The position numbers and the translations under genes are program-made. Under the pieces are notes generated by a model that did not search any database, was not told the origin of the DNA, and worked only from the letters and a program-made list of their open reading frames with translations. Positions 1 to 8,471 of a stretch of DNA of 64,000 nt are shown here, one piece after another (position 1 is the stretch's first letter; every line of letters begins with the position of its first letter). The DNA comes from JBMOKU01 sp049324315. Its GTDB lineage: Bacteria > Bacillota > Clostridia > Peptostreptococcales > Thermotaleaceae. The stretch covers positions 62,001-126,000 of the forward strand of contig JBMOKU010000007.1 in assembly GCA_049324315.1 (NCBI GenBank). The letters run 5' to 3'.

Positions 1-153
1 ATCATGGCCGTCTACCTGTGAACCTTCTAAACAGACAAAAACATAACCCTTATCTACTTTTCTGGAATCATATGCAATCCCCGAAATCTCTATATCCGTA
101 TTGCCGTAAACATCTATTACTTCAGCAGTTCTGATAAGATCACTTAACTTCAT
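1..153 (-). CDS. murE: UDP-N-acetylmuramoyl-tripeptide synthetase MurE, N-terminal part (cut by window edge)
   Basis: About 51 codons are visible, starting with ATG at 153 behind a TAAGGAGAGGG ribosome-binding site. The translation begins MKLSDLIRTAEVIDVYGN and contains GIAYDSRKVDKGYVFVC, the conserved N-terminal substrate-binding region of MurE. MurE adds the third amino acid (meso-diaminopimelate in most Clostridia) to UDP-MurNAc-L-Ala-D-Glu in the cytoplasm. It follows spoVD on the same strand after about 230 bp, the usual order in Firmicutes division clusters. The rest of the gene, including the ATP-binding and ligase domains, lies outside the window. Confidence 0.88.
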   Translation of the reverse strand, partial: MKLSDLIRTAEVIDVYGNTDIEISGIAYDSRKVDKGYVFVCLEGSQVDGHD

Positions 154-381
154 AATCCCTCTCCTTAATAATATTTTATGTCCCTATTATTGACTAGGAA
201 TTCTTTTGGTAAACAAAACGCTTGAAAAGGCAACTTAAAACAAAGTGGTATACCTTTGATTCAAGTTGCCTCTTTATGTTTACATTTGTATACATTATAT
301 CATAGTTTGATGAATTTGAAGCTAAGTTCCGGTATTTTTCGAATAATTATTTCACAATTTAACGACCATAAATCAAAAAGA

Positions 382-2367
382 TTAGTTATTCTGCAAGTAT
401 AGTATAATGATCGACTTTTCCGGTATCTTTGCTCCCGGCTTTGGAAATTGGTCCACCACAACAACATCTGGATTTTCCACATTAATTGGATCTGTATCAA
501 ATTGAAGTTTACTTTCAGAAAGTAGCTTAGCAGCTTCTTTCAAGCCAAGATTCCTTACCTCTGGAACCACAACCTCCTGCTTTGCATATTCAGCTGCTTC
601 CTTTTCGTTAAACTTTGGTTCAACATCTAAATAACGCAAACTGTCTTTTAGGATCTCATGCACTGCTGGAGCAGCCGTTAAACTTCCAAAGTGTACACCC
701 TGTGGCTCATCAACTACGACTAATACAGCTAGTTTAGGATCATCTATTGGTGCCAGTGCTATAAATGACGAGTATACCTTTCCCGCAGCGTATCTACCGT
801 TTTCAATTTTATCTGCAGTACCTGTTTTTCCACCAATTCTGTAGCCAGGTATGTATGCGCTTTTACCAGATCCATCTGTTACAACCGTTTCCATGATCAT
901 TCTGAGCTCTTTTGCCGTTTTATCAGAAAGGACCTGTCTAATCATTTTGGGTTCAAACCGATGAATAACATTATTGGAGTCATCCACCAATTCTTTTACA
1001 AGGCGAGGTTTCATCAACTTTCCATCATTTCCGATTGCAGCAATTGCGTTAATAAGCTGAATTGGTGTTACTGAAATACCATGACCAAAGGAGATCGTAG
1101 CCAGTTCTACCGGCCCAACATTTGCTTTATTTTGTACAATTGATCCCCCCTCGCCCGGAAGATCAATATCTGTTATTTTTGAGAAACCAAAAGCATCTAT
1201 ATAATGATAATATTTTTCTACGCCTAGTCGCTGTCCGACTTCAATGAAAACCGGGTTGCATGAGTTTTGAACCCCCTGGGTAAAGGTTTGAGCTCCATGG
1301 GGTCTATAGTACCGCCAACATTTAATTCTTTGACCTGCTACGGTAATGGATCCAGTACAATTAAACGGTGAATCGGGTTCAACAACACCTTCCTCTAAAC
1401 CAGCAGCAGCTGTAATCAGCTTAAATGTTGATCCTGGCTCATAGGTATCACTGATAATAGGATTTCTCCACATTTCATTCCAAATTTTTTGCTGTTCTTT
1501 TGTATCAACCGTCTCAAACTCTCTAAGTTTATTCTCATCTAGAGGAACTCTGGGATTATTTGGATCATAATCTGGCTTTGTCGCCATAGCTAGAATGTCT
1601 CCTGTTTTAGGATCCATAACAATGCCCATTACTTTTTTAGCTTTCGTCTGAATCATAGTGTTTTCAATGGCCTTTTCTACAAAGTGCTGAATGACTTCAT
1701 CAATAGTCAAAACAACGTTTAAACCATTTTCCGGTTCATAGTATTTCTCTGTTCCATATGGAAGTTGCCTTCCAACAGCATCGGTGTTTTTTATCCATCT
1801 TCCTGGAAGACCGCTTAAAAACTTATTATATTCTAGTTCTATTCCTACTAAGCCCTGATTATCATCTGTTGTATGACCTAAAATATGGGCAGCAAAATTT
1901 CCAAATGGATAATATCTCTTATTATCTTCAGCAATCCATATGCCCTCTAGTTTTGCAAGTCGAATAGCGTCTGCTTTTTCTTTATCAATCCATTTCTCAA
2001 TCTTTACCAAACCTACTCTTCTTGAAATTTTATCTTTTATCTCACCTTCGTCTTTTTCTAGTATTTCTGCCAATTCCTTAGCGATTTCATCAACTTTCCC
2101 AGACCGTTCTACTTCTGCTGGTCTAGCCCAGACAGTATTCGTACTGGCACTGACACCAAGCTCTTTCCCTTTTCTATCATAAATTGTCCCTCTTTTTGCA
2201 GGAATAGGAATATCTCTTGTCTGCTGTACATGTGCTAGTTGACGATATTTTTCTCCATTGACAATCTGTATCCATCCTAAACGGATAACTAATCCAAAAA
2301 GTGCAATATTTACCATGAAAAGCAAAAAAATAAGCCTTTTTTTGTTTGCTATACTGGGTACTGACAA
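382..2367 (-). CDS. spoVD: Stage V sporulation protein D-type transpeptidase (class B PBP with PASTA domain)
   Basis: Class B penicillin-binding protein of about 661 residues that cross-links peptidoglycan; SpoVD homologues make spore cortex. One N-terminal membrane segment is followed by the dimerisation domain and then the transpeptidase domain. The domain carries the active-site motif STFK (about residue 313), SCN (about 369) and KTGTA. A C-terminal PASTA domain begins near VVVPEVRNLGLKEAAKLL. A TTG nine codons further upstream (2394) has no Shine-Dalgarno sequence, whereas the TTG at 2367 sits 8 nt after GAGGAGG, so the shorter start is preferred. It lies 33 bp downstream of the ftsL-like gene in the mraZ-rsmH-ftsL-spoVD order. 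SpoVD and division PBP2B are close relatives; the PASTA domain and host type favour SpoVD. Confidence 0.88.
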   Translation of the reverse strand: MSVPSIANKKRLIFLLFMVNIALFGLVIRLGWIQIVNGEKYRQLAHVQQTRDIPIPAKRGTIYDRKGKELGVSASTNTVWARPAEVERSGKVDEIAKELAEILEKDEGEIKDKISRRVGLVKIEKWIDKEKADAIRLAKLEGIWIAEDNKRYYPFGNFAAHILGHTTDDNQGLVGIELEYNKFLSGLPGRWIKNTDAVGRQLPYGTEKYYEPENGLNVVLTIDEVIQHFVEKAIENTMIQTKAKKVMGIVMDPKTGDILAMATKPDYDPNNPRVPLDENKLREFETVDTKEQQKIWNEMWRNPIISDTYEPGSTFKLITAAAGLEEGVVEPDSPFNCTGSITVAGQRIKCWRYYRPHGAQTFTQGVQNSCNPVFIEVGQRLGVEKYYHYIDAFGFSKITDIDLPGEGGSIVQNKANVGPVELATISFGHGISVTPIQLINAIAAIGNDGKLMKPRLVKELVDDSNNVIHRFEPKMIRQVLSDKTAKELRMIMETVVTDGSGKSAYIPGYRIGGKTGTADKIENGRYAAGKVYSSFIALAPIDDPKLAVLVVVDEPQGVHFGSLTAAPAVHEILKDSLRYLDVEPKFNEKEAAEYAKQEVVVPEVRNLGLKEAAKLLSESKLQFDTDPINVENPDVVVVDQFPKPGAKIPEKSIIILYLQNN

Positions 2368-2400
2368 TTTAGGTGCCTCCTCTACGTACAACAATATTAG

Positions 2401-2895
2401 CTAATCTATCAGTGAATAGAGTTTTTGCATAGCAACCTTTATATTCGCAAAAAATCCAGTCTTCCCCTTAGCCACTTCAGCTAGCTCAAGTTCTTTATCT
2501 GATATTCCTTCTGTTTCTACGTTTGGAATGGTTAGAAAAATCATTTGTTCTTTTGTAGGATATTGCATTCCCAGCAAATTTTTTGCTTTTTCTTCCACCA
2601 GATCGCTTCTCTTGACCATTTCTACTTTTACTTTTAAATTTTCAATCTGGTTTTCAAGCTGTTTCATTTCATTTTCCATGTTATGTAGCCTATATTTGGT
2701 TTCTGTCACCTGAACATAACCTAATAGCACACCGATACACAAAGCACCTAGAATACTAACCGAAAAAAATACCTGGAGCTTTTGAAATACGCTGACCTTG
2801 CGTTTCTTCTCTTTTGTTTTTATTTTTTCTTGATTCTGCTCAGCCGTGTTTTTCTCGTACGTATAATCATAGTACTTCCTTTGTGCTACTAACAA
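2401..2895 (-). CDS. ftsL: FtsL/DivIC-type septum formation protein
   Basis: Small bitopic protein of 164 residues. It has a basic cytoplasmic N-terminus, one membrane segment at roughly residues 42-64 (VFFSVSILGALCIGVLLGYV) and a coiled coil of heptads around MENEMKQLENQIENLKVKVE, ending in the FtsL/DivIC-like LLGMQYPTKEQM region. FtsL proteins scaffold the division complex at the septum. The TTG start at 2895 is preceded by AAAGGAG at 9 nt spacing. Its place between rsmH and spoVD is the standard position of ftsL. Primary sequence in this family is poorly conserved, so the assignment rests on topology and neighbours. Confidence 0.78.
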   Translation of the reverse strand: MLVAQRKYYDYTYEKNTAEQNQEKIKTKEKKRKVSVFQKLQVFFSVSILGALCIGVLLGYVQVTETKYRLHNMENEMKQLENQIENLKVKVEMVKRSDLVEEKAKNLLGMQYPTKEQMIFLTIPNVETEGISDKELELAEVAKGKTGFFANIKVAMQKLYSLID

Positions 2896-2925
2896 GTTTA
2901 TTCACTCCTTTGAGTTTTTAGAACA

Positions 2926-3861
2926 TCAAACCTTTTCAGCTACTCTCAACTTGGCACTTCGTGCCCTTGGATTATTCTCTAGTTCTATTTCGGATGGTAA
3001 GATGGGTTTTTTACTAATTATCCTCAAGCTTGGAGCAACATTACATGTGCAAATCGGATAACCTGGCGGACACTTGCAAGATAGACTTAATTCTTTAAAA
3101 ACATTTTTAATAATTCTATCTTCGAGAGAATGAAATGTAATCACACATATTCTTCCACCTGGATTCAATTTGCTTGAGACATCTTTAATGGTCTGCTCCA
3201 GTATATCCAACTCATTATTCACTTCTATCCTTATGGCTTGAAATGTTCTCTTTGCAGGATGAGGTCCTTCTCTCCTGGCACCGGCAGGAATAGCTTTTTT
3301 TATGGTTTCAACCAACTGTCCTGTTGTTTTAATGGGCTCTTTATTTCTTTCTTTTACAATAAAGCTTGCAATTCTCTTTGCCCATTTTTCCTCTCCATAT
3401 TCACGAATAATTCGTTCTAGATCATCTTCATCATACTGATTGACGACATCTTCTGCTGAAAAATTCTTTGTTACATCCATCCTCATATCCAAAAGAGCAT
3501 CCTGCATATAGGAAAACCCTCTGCTCTCTTCATCTAACTGATAGGACGAAACCCCCAGATCCAATACCATACCGTCAATACCCGTTATATTCTGCTCATC
3601 TAATATGTTTTTTATATTTGAAAAATTACTGTGAACAAGAACTATTTTATTTTTAAAGTGTTCCAGTCTTTTTTTTGATACATTCAGTGCATCTTGGTCT
3701 TGATCAATTCCTATTAAGGTACCATCTATCCCTAAACTTTCACATATCTTCGTGGAGTGTCCTGCTCCACCCAGCGTACCATCTACGTAGATACCATTAG
3801 CTTTAATATTTAGACGCTCAATCGTTTCATTCAAAAGTACCGATGTGTGCTGGAAATTCAT
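2926..3861 (-). CDS. rsmH: 16S rRNA (cytosine(1402)-N(4))-methyltransferase RsmH (MraW)
   Basis: SAM-dependent methyltransferase of 311 residues that N4-methylates C1402 of 16S rRNA. It begins [17 protein letters not shown], matching the family start (FQH.TVLL.E). Visible motifs are the SAM loop [52 protein letters not shown] and [10 protein letters not shown]. An upstream ATG at 3891 is possible, but the ATG at 3861 follows AGGTGG and gives the conserved N-terminus, so it is chosen. It is co-directional with mraZ upstream and ftsL downstream with short gaps, so probably one transcript under MraZ control. Confidence 0.95.
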   Translation of the reverse strand: MNFQHTSVLLNETIERLNIKANGIYVDGTLGGAGHSTKICESLGIDGTLIGIDQDQDALNVSKKRLEHFKNKIVLVHSNFSNIKNILDEQNITGIDGMVLDLGVSSYQLDEESRGFSYMQDALLDMRMDVTKNFSAEDVVNQYDEDDLERIIREYGEEKWAKRIASFIVKERNKEPIKTTGQLVETIKKAIPAGARREGPHPAKRTFQAIRIEVNNELDILEQTIKDVSSKLNPGGRICVITFHSLEDRIIKNVFKELSLSCKCPPGYPICTCNVAPSLRIISKKPILPSEIELENNPRARSAKLRVAEKV

Positions 3862-3917
3862 GTAACCACCTGCTTCCTTTTTATTGCCCATAGTATTCTC
3901 ATCCCCATCAGGAAATA

Positions 3918-4349
3918 TTAAATACCTAACTGCGCCATTTTCTCTGCAATATCATCATAACTTAGATTTGCAGCTTCATTGTATTGATCCCATTCTTCCT
4001 TGCTCCATATTTCTACCCGTGTGGAAACACCAATGATGATTAAGTCTTTATCCAATTTTGCATGCTCTCGTAAATTGGGAGGCAGTGTTATTCTGCCTTG
4101 TTTATCCAGTTCACATTCGGTTGCACCTGCAAAAAACATTCTAACGAATGCCCTTGCATCTCTGCTGGTAAGCGGTAACTGTTTTAATTTATTCTCGAAA
4201 TTTTTCCATTCTTCTTGTGGGTACACAAATAAACAGTTATCCAATCCCTTGGTCGCAATGAATTTATCTCCTAATTCATCTCGAAACCTCGACGGAATGA
4301 TAACCCTTCCCTTTGCATCAATTGTATGAAAAAATTCACCAATAAACAC
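3918..4349 (-). CDS. mraZ: Transcriptional regulator MraZ
   Basis: DNA-binding repressor of the division and cell-wall cluster, with two SpoVT/AbrB-like halves: [17 protein letters not shown] near the start and [17 protein letters not shown] in the second half. A GTG at 4358 is also open, but the GTG at 4349 gives the conserved N-terminus [15 protein letters not shown] and 143 residues, the usual family length. It sits 5 nt after AGAGGTGG. MraZ proteins form rings and bind direct repeats in front of their own operon; such repeats lie 25 bp upstream here. First gene of the visible mraZ-rsmH-ftsL-spoVD-murE cluster. Confidence 0.95.
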   Translation of the reverse strand: MFIGEFFHTIDAKGRVIIPSRFRDELGDKFIATKGLDNCLFVYPQEEWKNFENKLKQLPLTSRDARAFVRMFFAGATECELDKQGRITLPPNLREHAKLDKDLIIIGVSTRVEIWSKEEWDQYNEAANLSYDDIAEKMAQLGI

Positions 4350-4373
4350 AACGTCCACCTCTTAGGGGAATTC

Positions 4374-4404
4374 CCACCACTTCTCACCACTTTCTACCAC
4401 TTTT
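4374..4404 (-). promoter_or_regulatory. MraZ operator: three direct repeats with 10-bp period
   Basis: On the minus strand the sequence reads as three successive AAGTGGT units (AAGTGGTAGA, AAGTGGTGAG, AAGTGGTGGG), exactly 10 bp apart and about 25 bp before the mraZ start. Known MraZ operators are 3-4 short G-rich direct repeats (TGGG or AAAGTG type) at one-turn spacing in front of mraZ. Autoregulation of the cluster by MraZ is therefore the natural reading. No convincing -35/-10 could be fixed next to it. Confidence 0.75.
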
Positions 4405-4506
4405 GTTTAAATTCTATAACAAAATCAAAATTCCTTCTCTATTCATGATATTTTTTACGCTTTTTATTAGGTCATCAGTACTATTTTCTCCTCTGGTTCC
4501 ATGCAT

Positions 4507-4542
4507 AAAAAAACTGGTAGCTTTTTGACTGTCTGCTACCAG
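4507..4542 (-). terminator. Rho-independent terminator after the Spo0E-like gene
   Basis: Read on the minus strand, an 8-bp stem CTGGTAGC/GCTACCAG (4535-4542 with 4514-4521) encloses a 13-nt loop. It is followed by a run of seven T (4507-4513). It lies about 40 bp beyond the stop codon of the small Spo0E-like gene and separates it from mraZ. Confidence 0.65.
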
Positions 4543-4583
4543 ATCAATTGATTTAATCCTCAAAAGCATAAAAAAGAAGAAGC

Positions 4584-4742
4584 CTAAGCTTCTTCTCGTA
4601 TGCATTCATTGTAATTCTTATAGAATTGTGCAATTAAATAATCTAACTCCGTGCTAATCCGATAAATATCATCATAATTTTCATTATTGCTAATCATCTG
4701 ATTTAATTCATATCGTAAGTTTTCGATTTCCAGCTTTATCAC
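4584..4742 (-). CDS. Spo0E-family aspartyl-phosphate phosphatase-like protein (52 aa)
   Basis: Short gene starting with GTG at 4742 behind GGAGGTG. The translation, VIKLEIENLRYELNQMI onward, holds the family signature STELDYLI (S-x-E-L-D-x-L-I) at residues 30-37, followed by AQFYKNYNE. Spo0E-type proteins are small helical hairpins that dephosphorylate Spo0A~P and delay sporulation; clostridial relatives vary in whether this activity is retained. The stop codon lies inside an inverted repeat (AGAAGAAGC/GCTTCTTCT, 4575-4596), and a stronger terminator follows at 4507-4542. It appears to be a single-gene unit between lgt and mraZ. Confidence 0.82.
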   Translation of the reverse strand: MIKLEIENLRYELNQMISNNENYDDIYRISTELDYLIAQFYKNYNECIREEA

Positions 4743-4968
4743 AGAAAACACCTCCACAAAATAAATAAATGTATTTTAATGGTAGTGGTGGTGTATTTCT
4801 ATAATATTACAATTTTTTCCCATTGTCAATGACCTTTTATGACAAATTCATTACAGTTTTGCAAGAATTGTTTTAATATTCAAAAAAATCATGTCGATCC
4901 ATTGAACAAAAAAGACTTTTTTGCATTTTTTCAAAAGTTTTAAGAAAAAGTTATTCATCATAATTCGA

Positions 4969-5700
4969 CTAGACTTTCGCATTTTTCCTTTTTATTACAA
5001 TTATAGACATCGCTAATAAAATAAAAATAATGCTGATTACCTGTGCCACTCTTAATGGCCCGATCATTAAACTATCCGTTCTTAATCCTTCAATAAAAAA
5101 TCTACCTAAAGAATATCCTACTGCATACAGCAGCAGCAATTCACCTTGAAACTTCTTTCTTTTATCATACCAAAGCAAAAATGCGAACACAAAAAGGTTC
5201 CATATAGATTCATACAAAAAAGTAGGGTGTACTTTTACACCATCAACCATAATGCCCCAAGGTAAATCAGTGGGTCCACCATGGGCTTCCTGATTTATAT
5301 AATTGCCCCATCTGCCAATAGCCTGTCCTAAAATAATACTGGGGGCACATATATCTGCTAATTTCCAAAATGATATTCGATGATATCTACAGAATAAATA
5401 TCCTACAAAAACTCCTGCGATTACACCGCCATGTATTGCAAGTCCCCCTTCCCTTGTATTAATGATGCGCATAAAATCTCCCGCATAATATTCCCAATTG
5501 AATATTACATAGTATAGTCTTGCACCAATGATTGCAGCTGGTATAGCAAACAATGACATATCTAGTATTTTTTCTTCATTTATGTTCTCTTTCTTTGCTC
5601 GGTAGGATGCCAGTATAACACCAAGTATCATCCCTAATGAGATGAAGATGCCATACCACCTGATCGAAACACCAAATATTTCAAAAGCTACAGGATTCAA
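4969..5700 (-). CDS. lgt: Prolipoprotein diacylglyceryl transferase Lgt
   Basis: Integral membrane enzyme of 243 residues that moves a diacylglyceryl group from phosphatidylglycerol to the lipobox cysteine of prelipoproteins. Recognisable segments are IRWYGIFISLGMILG near the N-terminus, TREGGLAIHGGVIAG (the Lgt H-G-G-x-I-x-G motif), GQAIGRWGNYINQEAHGGP and HPTFLYESIWN. About seven hydrophobic segments are present. The start is TTG at 5700, preceded by AGGAGTG. Flanked by a hairpin upstream and about 230 bp without a gene downstream, it may be transcribed alone. The lipoprotein encoded at 54.2-55.2 kb would be one of its substrates. Confidence 0.95.
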   Translation of the reverse strand: MNPVAFEIFGVSIRWYGIFISLGMILGVILASYRAKKENINEEKILDMSLFAIPAAIIGARLYYVIFNWEYYAGDFMRIINTREGGLAIHGGVIAGVFVGYLFCRYHRISFWKLADICAPSIILGQAIGRWGNYINQEAHGGPTDLPWGIMVDGVKVHPTFLYESIWNLFVFAFLLWYDKRKKFQGELLLLYAVGYSLGRFFIEGLRTDSLMIGPLRVAQVISIIFILLAMSIIVIKRKNAKV

Positions 5701-5725
5701 AATATATCACTCCTAAAAAAGGATT

Positions 5726-5751
5726 AGGTTGTCAATAAAGTGACAACCTTA
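5726..5751 (-). terminator. Hairpin between the M16 pair and lgt
   Basis: AGGTTGTCA/TGACAACCT forms a 9-bp perfect stem with a short loop. On the minus strand it is followed after a few bases by CCTTTTTT. It lies 35 bp beyond the stop of the downstream M16 gene, so it probably terminates that transcript; the T-run overlaps the lgt ribosome-binding region. Confidence 0.55.
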
Positions 5752-5785
5752 GAATATTATAAACAAATAAAAAAAGAAAATCAAA

Positions 5786-7075
5786 TTATTTGGGTAATAT
5801 TGTTGATAGTATCATCATATTTTCATCGAAGTGATCCAAAAACCGCTGCTCAACCGTTTCAAATGCAATGTTTTTTAGCATATCAATATAATCAAACAGA
5901 TTAATATCTTTAAAATAATAAGCTACAAATGTGGTAGCGATAAACTCCACAGAATTAAAATAGCTTAGGTGATTTCCAATTTGCTTTCGCTTGATCCTTT
6001 CGAAGTCCTCTCGATTCAGACCTGTCTTCTTTAGTTCTTGGATATGCTTTCTAACTGTATCTAAAACCTTTTGAGGATTTTTAGACTCTCCACCAATCAT
6101 GGAATATCCATAATCAATTTCACCAGTATATTCATGTTCAAAGGTTTCATTGATTAATCCAGTCTCATATAAATGATTATACAGGTCTGAGCTCTTTCCA
6201 AATACCATATCGAGTATCAGCTTTGTAGAAATATCTTTGATGAGTAGTTCCTGACCTCTCTGACCATTATTTTTTTCCTTAAAGGCAATGTTGAAGAGTG
6301 GAATTGACACGGCTAATTTATTTTCAATATAAGACTGCACAACCGTATCTGGTTCTATTGGGTATACTCTTTCTATTTCACCTTGTACACCAATAACTTT
6401 ATTTTGAATGTTTTTATCAACTACTTTCAATAATTCTTCCCATTTTACATCACCTACAACAAATAAAATCATGTTAGAAGGCGTATAGAAAATTTCATGG
6501 CATCTATATAAATCTTCTTTCGTAATTCGATTGATGCTTTCTACCGTACCTGCAATATCAATTTTAACAGGATGCTGATGGTACATTGCTTTCAATGCAT
6601 TAAAGAATACTTTCCAAGTTGGATTATCGTCATACATACGTATTTCTTGTTCAATGATGCCCTTTTCTTTGGCTACATTTTCATCGGTAAAATACGGACG
6701 CTGGACAAACTGTATTAATAGCGCTAAGTTTTCATAGAATTTGTCCGTACAGGAAAACAAATAACAGGTGGATGTAAAATTGGTATAAGCATTAGGATTT
6801 GATCCCAACTGCGAGAACTTGTCAAAAATACTGCCTTCTGGCTCCTCGAATAATTTATGTTCTAAAAAGTGGGCAATCCCATCTGGTACTTCTATGGCTT
6901 GTTCTGTACCTTGAATTTTAAACTTACTATCATTGGAGCCATAATTTGTGGCAAAGATAGCATACTGCTTTGTATAACCCGCTTTAGGGACAAAGAAAAC
7001 CTTTAATCCATTATCAAATTGTTTATATAGCATTTGTTCTTGCAATGTTTTACTTTCGATTGTACTTAGTCCCAT
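5786..7075 (-). CDS. M16-family zinc peptidase, catalytic member of a pair (YmfH-like)
   Basis: Protein of 429 residues with the inverted zinc motif HFLEH at residues 69-73 (GIAHFLEHKLFEEPEGS) and a downstream acidic stretch EKGIIEQEIRMYDDNP that supplies the third zinc ligand. This is the classic M16 layout for a clam-shell peptidase half. The following minus-strand gene starts 3 bp away and encodes a paralogue without the zinc motif, so the two probably form a heterodimer like YmfH/YmfF of Bacillus. The substrate cannot be read from sequence; relatives process peptides or act in peptide-maturation loci, and no precursor peptide is seen nearby. Confidence 0.88.
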   Translation of the reverse strand: MGLSTIESKTLQEQMLYKQFDNGLKVFFVPKAGYTKQYAIFATNYGSNDSKFKIQGTEQAIEVPDGIAHFLEHKLFEEPEGSIFDKFSQLGSNPNAYTNFTSTCYLFSCTDKFYENLALLIQFVQRPYFTDENVAKEKGIIEQEIRMYDDNPTWKVFFNALKAMYHQHPVKIDIAGTVESINRITKEDLYRCHEIFYTPSNMILFVVGDVKWEELLKVVDKNIQNKVIGVQGEIERVYPIEPDTVVQSYIENKLAVSIPLFNIAFKEKNNGQRGQELLIKDISTKLILDMVFGKSSDLYNHLYETGLINETFEHEYTGEIDYGYSMIGGESKNPQKVLDTVRKHIQELKKTGLNREDFERIKRKQIGNHLSYFNSVEFIATTFVAYYFKDINLFDYIDMLKNIAFETVEQRFLDHFDENMMILSTILPK

Positions 7076-7078
7076 ATT

Positions 7079-8359
7079 CTATTGCCCTCCTTTATTATCT
7101 CTAAGGAAGTAAATTGTATCAAGCACGATACCCTTTCCAGCCTCAATAATCATATCCTTATTTACTCTTCGGATCTTCTCGATCACTTCCTCAAGACTGT
7201 CATAATTGTCGCTGATGGCTTGCGTAAAATAGTAGTCTGCAAGCCCGTTGGGACTATCCGTCATGGATCGAATAGAGGTTATGATATATTTCTTAGCACT
7301 TTCTATATCATCTTCTTCGAAATTGCCTTGTCGCATTTCCTCAATTTCCTTATTAATAAGGCTCACAGTTTTATCATAATTTTCAAATTCAATCCCTGAG
7401 CCGATCATCATCAGGGATTTAAATTTTTCAATTCTTGAGAAAATATAATAACAAAGACTTTCCTTCTCTCGAACATTTTTAAATAGCTTTGAGTTTGGTC
7501 CTCCGCCTAGAATTGTAGAGAAGAGAACCACTGATTGATAGAGGTTGCTTTCATAAGGTATGTTGGTTCTATACCCCAATGTAAGCTTCCCTTGATTAAT
7601 ATCCATCTTCTCTTGCGTCATATTTACCTTTTCAGGATGAAACTCAATCTTTTCCCTTTTTATATCAATCATTTTTTCTCTGGGAAATTTCAACTTTTCT
7701 CTAATACTGCGTTCAATCAAAGTCTCATCAATATCTCCCACAACACAGATATCGATAGGAGAGGTTCGGATAAATTGCTGATAGTGGTCAAACAAGTTTT
7801 GTGCATTTATTTTTTCGATGTCTTCCAGATGTCCGTATTCAAAAAAACGATAGTTTTCTTGCTTGCACATTTCTTCAATACATCGATCGTAAGAATATTT
7901 CATTTTATCGTTTAATCTACCTTCAATTTTTTCAGCTAAGTTGTCCTTTTCTTGCGTAACATAATTTTGGGAAAAGTATCCATTCTCTGTATATGGATCA
8001 TTAATCAACTCATTTAAAATGTCTAAGCCCTGCTGAAATATTTTTTGATCATCAATATATTTTTCATTGGGAACCGATAGTCCAAATTGCACAATATTTC
8101 TTTCCCCTTTTTTAGATACATCACTCCCCAAGGAAGCACCATATAATCTTTCAAGTGTTTTGGCAACATCTTTTGTTGTCTTTAAGCTTTTGGTACCACG
8201 GGGTAAGACCATGGAAAGTAAAGCATTATATGTTACTTCTTCTTTAATTAGAGGTCTTTGAAAAAAAACACGAACCAGATTGTTCTTAAACTTATCCGTT
8301 TTAATGATATGTAACCTAATTCCTTCGCCAATTTTCACAGGCATCAATTTCGTCAGCAA
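7079..8359 (-). CDS. M16-family peptidase-like protein, non-catalytic partner (YmfF-like)
   Basis: 426 residues with the M16 fold pattern (TYNALLSMVLPRGTKSL near residue 45, then LGYRTNIPYES, REKESLCYYIFSRIE and SPNGLADYYFTQAIS). At the position where HxxEH should stand no such motif is present, so it is predicted to lack zinc and catalysis. It precedes the catalytic paralogue in the same transcript with 3 bp between them. This matches the YmfF-YmfH arrangement of Firmicutes, where the inactive subunit completes the substrate chamber. Confidence 0.84.
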   Translation of the reverse strand: MLTKLMPVKIGEGIRLHIIKTDKFKNNLVRVFFQRPLIKEEVTYNALLSMVLPRGTKSLKTTKDVAKTLERLYGASLGSDVSKKGERNIVQFGLSVPNEKYIDDQKIFQQGLDILNELINDPYTENGYFSQNYVTQEKDNLAEKIEGRLNDKMKYSYDRCIEEMCKQENYRFFEYGHLEDIEKINAQNLFDHYQQFIRTSPIDICVVGDIDETLIERSIREKLKFPREKMIDIKREKIEFHPEKVNMTQEKMDINQGKLTLGYRTNIPYESNLYQSVVLFSTILGGGPNSKLFKNVREKESLCYYIFSRIEKFKSLMMIGSGIEFENYDKTVSLINKEIEEMRQGNFEEDDIESAKKYIITSIRSMTDSPNGLADYYFTQAISDNYDSLEEVIEKIRRVNKDMIIEAGKGIVLDTIYFLRDNKGGQ

Positions 8360-8471
8360 GACATTTCCTCCTCATTCACGATGATGTCTCATCATAGTAT
8401 TTTTATATGTATTCCATTATTTATTATGGAATTCTTTCATTCTTTTATTCTTATAACCAGTTTTCCCCACT

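Noticed and set aside
4414..4605. Minus-strand open frame of 63 codons
   Set aside because: It runs through the terminator at 4507-4542 and overlaps the Spo0E-like gene in another frame; no ribosome-binding site.
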